Shown here: one piece after another, positions 47,715 to 64,000 of the stretch | How positions within the stretch are numbered: the first letter of the stretch is position 1 | Layout: every line of letters starts with the position of its first letter | NCBI RefSeq assembly: GCF_030867095.1 | Contig: NC_081828.1 | Span: 4,346,001-4,410,000 of the forward strand | DNA from: Alligator mississippiensis | Lineage: Eukaryota; Chordata; Crocodylia; Alligatoridae | Direction of reading: 5' to 3' | DNA length: 64,000 nt | The notes under the pieces: generated by a model | Seen by the model: only the letters and a program-made list of their open reading frames with translations | Database searches by the model: none | Told to the model about the DNA's origin: nothing | Program-made: the position numbers and the translations under genes

Positions 47715-49292
47715 AGTATAGATACCAACCCACCAACTATTTGAGCTGACTTAGTAAAGAGGCACCTGGAGGGGTTGAATGCATTTAAGTCAACAGGTCC
47801 TGATGATTTCATCCTAGGGTGCTTAGGGAACTAGCTGGAGTCATAGCGGAGCCGCTGGCACAACCATTTGAGCACTCGTGGTGCTCAGGACAGGTCCCAG
47901 AGGATTGGAAAAGGGTCAACGTGGTCCTTATTTTCAAGACGGGGAGGAAGGAGGAACCAGGTTAACTATAGGCCAGTTAGTCTCACCTGTATCCTTCACC
48001 TTTGAGAAAATTGTTAATGATCACATTTGTGGGGGACCAGAGGGTAAAATAATGCTACGGGGCAATCAGCATGGGTTCACAGCAGGCAGATCCTGCTTGA
48101 CTAACCTGATTTCATTTTACAACCAGGTCACAAAATGCTTGGCTGCAGGAAGAGAGGTTGATGTTATTTACTTAGATTTTAAAAAGGACTTTGACACAGC
48201 GTCTGACCCAATTCTTATAAATAAACTAAGCAGTTGCAATGCAGATTATTGCACAGTCCGGTGGGTAGAAAATTGACTTATGGGACGCACCCAGAAAGCA
48301 GTGGTGGACGGGTCAGTCTACCTGGAGAAATGCGGGCAGTGGAGCCCACAAGGCGCTGTCCTGGGACCGTTACGATTCAATATCTTCATCAGTGACTTGG
48401 ACGAGGGAGTAGAAAGCACCCTGCCCAAGTTTGCTGATGACATCAAACTATGGGGGGAGGCACATAAACTAGACAGCAGGGAGTGAATCTAGGTGGATTT
48501 GGACAGGCTGGGGAAATGGGCTGAACAGAATAGGATGCAGTTTGATAAGGATACGTGTCATGTGCTGCACCCACGGGGGAAGAGGAATAATCAACACTCC
48601 TACAGGCTGGAGGGACCAGTCTAAGGAGCACAGCTGCAGAAAGGGAGTCGACTCCAAAATGAACAAGAGTCACTAGTGTGAGGAGGTAACAAGTAAAGCT
48701 AACCGCACCCTTTCTTGCACAAGTAGGTGCATCACAACCAGGTCCAAGGAGGTGATACTTCCCCTCTATGTGGCACTGGTCAGGCCGCAGCTGGAGTACT
48801 GAGTCCAGTTCTGGGTGCCGCAATTCAGGAGGGATGTGGATGGCCTGGAGAGGGTTCAGAGAAGGACCACTCATCCGGTTAAAGGCCTACAGAAAAAACC
48901 CGACGTGGACCAATTGGGAGACCTGAACCTCTTCAGCCTCCGCAAGAGGAGGCTGAGAGGTGATCTCGTGGCCACCTACAAACTCATCGGGGGCAAAAAA
49001 TAGGGGATACGATGTTCACTAGGGCACCTGTCGGGGTCACTGGAAATAATGGCCACAAACTGGAAGACAGCAAATTCAGATTGGACATCAGGAGAAAATT
49101 CCTTAAACTGAGGGGTGCCAAAATATGGAATAGGTTTCCAAGGGAGGTGGTGTTGTCTCCTTGGAGGTGTTTAAAAGGAGATTGGACAGACACCTGGTTG
49201 GGGTCATCTGACCCCAGCGCGCTTTCCTGCCCAGGGCAGAGGGTCGGACTTGATGATCTCATAGGTCCCTTTTGACCCGAACGTCTAGGAAA
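47715..49292 (+). mobile_element. Second CR1 LINE, head to tail with the first, decayed
   Basis: It begins slightly further upstream in the CR1 frame than its neighbour (KEAPGGVECI-like, STGPDDF, LRELAGVIAEPLAQPFEHSW region) and runs to the tail GGGTCGGACTTGATGATCTC. Legible parts are [50 protein letters not shown] and LFSLRKRRLRGDLVATYKL. Unlike its neighbour it keeps FADD, but stops and frameshifts break it (for example stops at about 48274 and 48484). Confidence 0.93.
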
Positions 49293-49812
49293 CTAGGAAA
49301 GGTAGTGGAGACTGGAACGTGGACCTGAGGGTGGACTGGGTTTGGGGCTTAGATGTAGAGCCCAGATGGGGCCGGACCAGGGCTCGGGACCTGACGGGGT
49401 GTGGAGAGGAGACTTGGACCGGTACAAACTTGAGGGTCCAGAGGTGGAAAGCCTTGTAACTGCTGGACATCCTCCTCCTCGAAAGTGGTTGGAGCCCCCC
49501 ATCAACCTCCCACTGCCAACTGTGACCAACAAAACAAAGCCCCAAAGCAAAGGATCCATTCAATGGAGGGGGGAAACAGCTTCCAGGCTTCTCGAGACAA
49601 CCCTGATACCCAAGAGTACCAGCTACTCCCAAAAGCATTAAAACTGCAAAATCAAGTGTTCAAAAAATTTATAAGTGCCTTAAGAAAATCCGAGCCACCC
49701 AAATTTGGCTCCCTTGTGTGTGTACCCCTTAACTTAACTACCTACTCACATTTTTTTTCCAGAGTCCCCGTGCCTCCACCATTGCATGGGGAGGATGGCG
49801 TTTGCTTCATAA

Positions 49813-50047
49813 CAAGGGATCCTGGTTTTCTCTGTCAAACCCCCCCCCCCCCCCAAATTTTATCCAATTTACAAAACACAACCAAAAATGAAAATCCACA
49901 TTTTTATATATAGTGGTGTTTCGTTTTAATCATGGAAAAATATATAGTGGCCTTTCATTTTAATCCCGGAAAAATGTGAATTTGGGGGAGGGATTTAAAT
50001 CAGAAAATGTTGGATTTTTTTTTAAAATAGAGAAAGGCAGGACCTCT
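49813..50047. mobile_element. hAT-like small element, same family as 40148-40380
   Basis: CAAGGGATCCTGGTTTTCTC at the left mirrors GAGAAAGGCAGGACCTCT at the right. The flanks CTTCATAA and GTTCATAA agree at seven of eight positions, in favour of a hAT-type 8-bp target duplication. It shares the poly-C block and AAATCATGGAAAAA-type interior with the copy at 40148. Confidence 0.6.
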
Positions 50048-50288
50048 GTTCATAATCAACAACTGAATATATCTTTATCTCCTCATTTTTCTTGCAGATC
50101 CCCCAAATGAGCCTCATCTTCCACAGTCTTGGACACTCGTTGCAGCTCATTTGCCCACCCCCCCCCGGTCCTGTAGCAGGTGGAGTTTTCTTTCTGGTAA
50201 GTGATGTTGCTTTTAGCCTGGGATGCTCTTTAAAGCCCGTGTTGCTTTAAGGCCTCTCCTGATTTAGCAGTCAATCAGCTTCGGAGAC

Positions 50289-50330
50289 TGCCTCTTTGTG
50301 CAAGGAAACTGCTGCACAAAGCAAGAGGCA
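50289..50330 (+). promoter_or_regulatory. Hairpin just upstream of the CYP4 start codon
   Basis: TGCCTCTTTGTGCA (50289-50302) pairs with TGCACAAAGCAAGAGGCA (50313-50330), leaving a 10-nt loop and a 4-nt bulge. It lies 45 bases before the ATG, so it is probably in the 5' UTR. Confidence 0.5.
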
Positions 50331-50374
50331 GGAAGCTTGGCAGCGTGTGCAAGCTGGGTACAAGCTGGAAGAAC

Positions 50375-62990
<12,616 letters not shown>

Positions 62991-63477
62991 TGTGTGCATC
63001 TGGAGTTGAGGAGCTGTCCTCTAGATGGGAGCGGTCACAGATCTACATCGTCTGCGAGTTGGGGCTACAGGGGCCACGTAACATACTTTGACTGGAAAGC
63101 TTTATTTCTTTAATGTGGACTTTGATTGGAGTAGTAGAAGGAATCTCATGGTGTTTGGGAACAAAAGCAGCCTCTGGAGCGGCTGTATTTACAAAAAGAA
63201 AAGTTAGACGCACCAACACTTATAAAGCTATTATTCCATTCCTCAGAGGTTTAAAACCCCAAATGCTGACCAACTTCTCACTATTATTTAACAATTGCTT
63301 ATTGTCGTGCTGTGGAATATTGCAGTGAGAGAGAGAACTGATGGCAGCTTTTCGGTCTGGAGGGCAAAAATCTCCCTTGCCTTCATGGGGCTGAACAGGG
63401 GTTGAATCCAAAACCCTGCCCTCCTATGCAGCCCTAGATGTAGGGGTTGGGAGGGGATGAGAAGCAATTCTCTAGGG

Positions 63478-63663
63478 CAGTGGTTTTCAACCTGTGGTCC
63501 GCAGACCCCTGGGGGTCCATAGTCAAAGTCTAAGGGATCCATGAAAGATGACTATGATCAATCACAAGTACATGAATACCCACGTTTACAGTCCAAAGAG
63601 GTCCGCACCTCCATTCAAAACTTTTAGGAGTCCACAAATGAAAAAAAAGGTTGAAAACCATTG
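63478..63663. mobile_element. hAT (Charlie-like) MITE with perfect target duplication
   Basis: CAGTGGTTTTCAACCTGTGG and AGGTTGAAAACCATTG are near-perfect inverted ends, flanked on both sides by CTCTAGGG (63470-63477 and 63664-63671). It is the same family as 61075-61247 but better preserved. Confidence 0.92.
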
Positions 63664-63671
63664 CTCTAGGG

Positions 63672-64000
63672 TTTCCTTATCCTCGCTTGAGCAAACAGGT
63701 AGGGCATGGGAAGAGAACGGCTCGGTGAGGTCAGTCATGGCTCCTGTTTTATAGACACTTTTATGGACATGGCTTCTACTTCACTCGGGGAAGCTTTGGA
63801 TCAGGCGCCTCCAAGCTGGGGAAGCACCTGGCCCACTAGCAGCCTACCCGGGGGGGTCCTGTGCCCCATCCACTGCCCCTGTCACCTTCTCCCGCTGCCA
63901 GCACACCCAGCTCCCCTCCTGACACCTTGCTGTGCTGCCCCAGGGGCAAGCCAACTTATTCCTGGGTGACCCCAGGTCTGCTGGCTACAGGAGCCTGTTG
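63672..64000 (+). other. CYP4 intron 4, right end of window
   Basis: It becomes C-rich toward the edge, and no CYP4 exon 5 (expected to begin DKWE-like) is visible. Nothing else is recognised. Confidence 0.5.

Larger units (their letters stand above)
49293..50374. other. CYP4 upstream region
   Basis: It contains the CAGGGATCC-type element at 49813-50047 with a 16-base poly-C run at about 49839. TTTAAAG at about 50230 could serve as a weak TATA-like box for CYP4, and a hairpin lies just before the start codon. Confidence 0.4.

Overview
This is vertebrate nuclear DNA from a sauropsid, most likely a crocodilian (a turtle is not excluded). The genes are split by long introns with GT..AG borders. 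Both gene promoters lie in CpG-rich islands. The dispersed repeats are mainly CR1 LINEs (both orientations, one with a 482-codon open frame) plus short hAT-like and Harbinger-like DNA elements. The species call is inference from this repeat mix and from synteny; no species-specific marker was seen.

Four protein genes are visible, in the order known from human 1p33: ATPAF1 (minus, exons 1-5 of a gene that runs off the left edge), TEX38 (plus, the main coding exon), EFCAB14 (minus, all 11 coding exons, 499 codons, reading frame closes exactly), and a CYP4 cytochrome P450 closest to CYP4B1 (plus, exons 1-4, running off the right edge). ATPAF1 and TEX38 are divergently arranged. TEX38 and EFCAB14 converge on about 12 kb, and EFCAB14 and CYP4 diverge from a repeat-rich 11-kb interval.

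Layout: 1-7.4 kb ATPAF1, with a Harbinger-like MITE, a candidate solo LTR carrying a 42-bp minisatellite, and a near-perfect fold-back. 7.5-8.03 kb is a 38-bp minisatellite touching the ATPAF1 CpG island. 8.1-9.8 kb holds hAT-like MITEs, a second fold-back and a CR1 tail. 10.9-11.5 kb is TEX38. 12.7-39.0 kb is EFCAB14, with intronic hAT-like, CR1 and MIR-like copies. 39.3-40.1 kb is a tandem array of about 104-bp units carrying CCAAT boxes at the EFCAB14 promoter. 40.1-42.1 kb has a small MITE, a third fold-back and a C-rich 31-bp minisatellite organised in 155-bp higher-order units. 46.2-49.3 kb holds two CR1 copies head to tail. 50.4-61.9 kb carries the CYP4 exons, with MITEs and a CR1 that is itself split by a 1.18-kb insertion. 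62-64 kb holds an old CR1 and a hAT-like MITE with perfect target duplications.

The four genes are not known to form one pathway: mitochondrial F1-ATPase assembly, a sperm membrane protein, a poorly understood EF-hand membrane protein, and an ER monooxygenase. Their adjacency is conserved synteny. The most unusual signals are the promoter-side tandem arrays and a family of fold-back palindromes. No wholly new gene system could be demonstrated.
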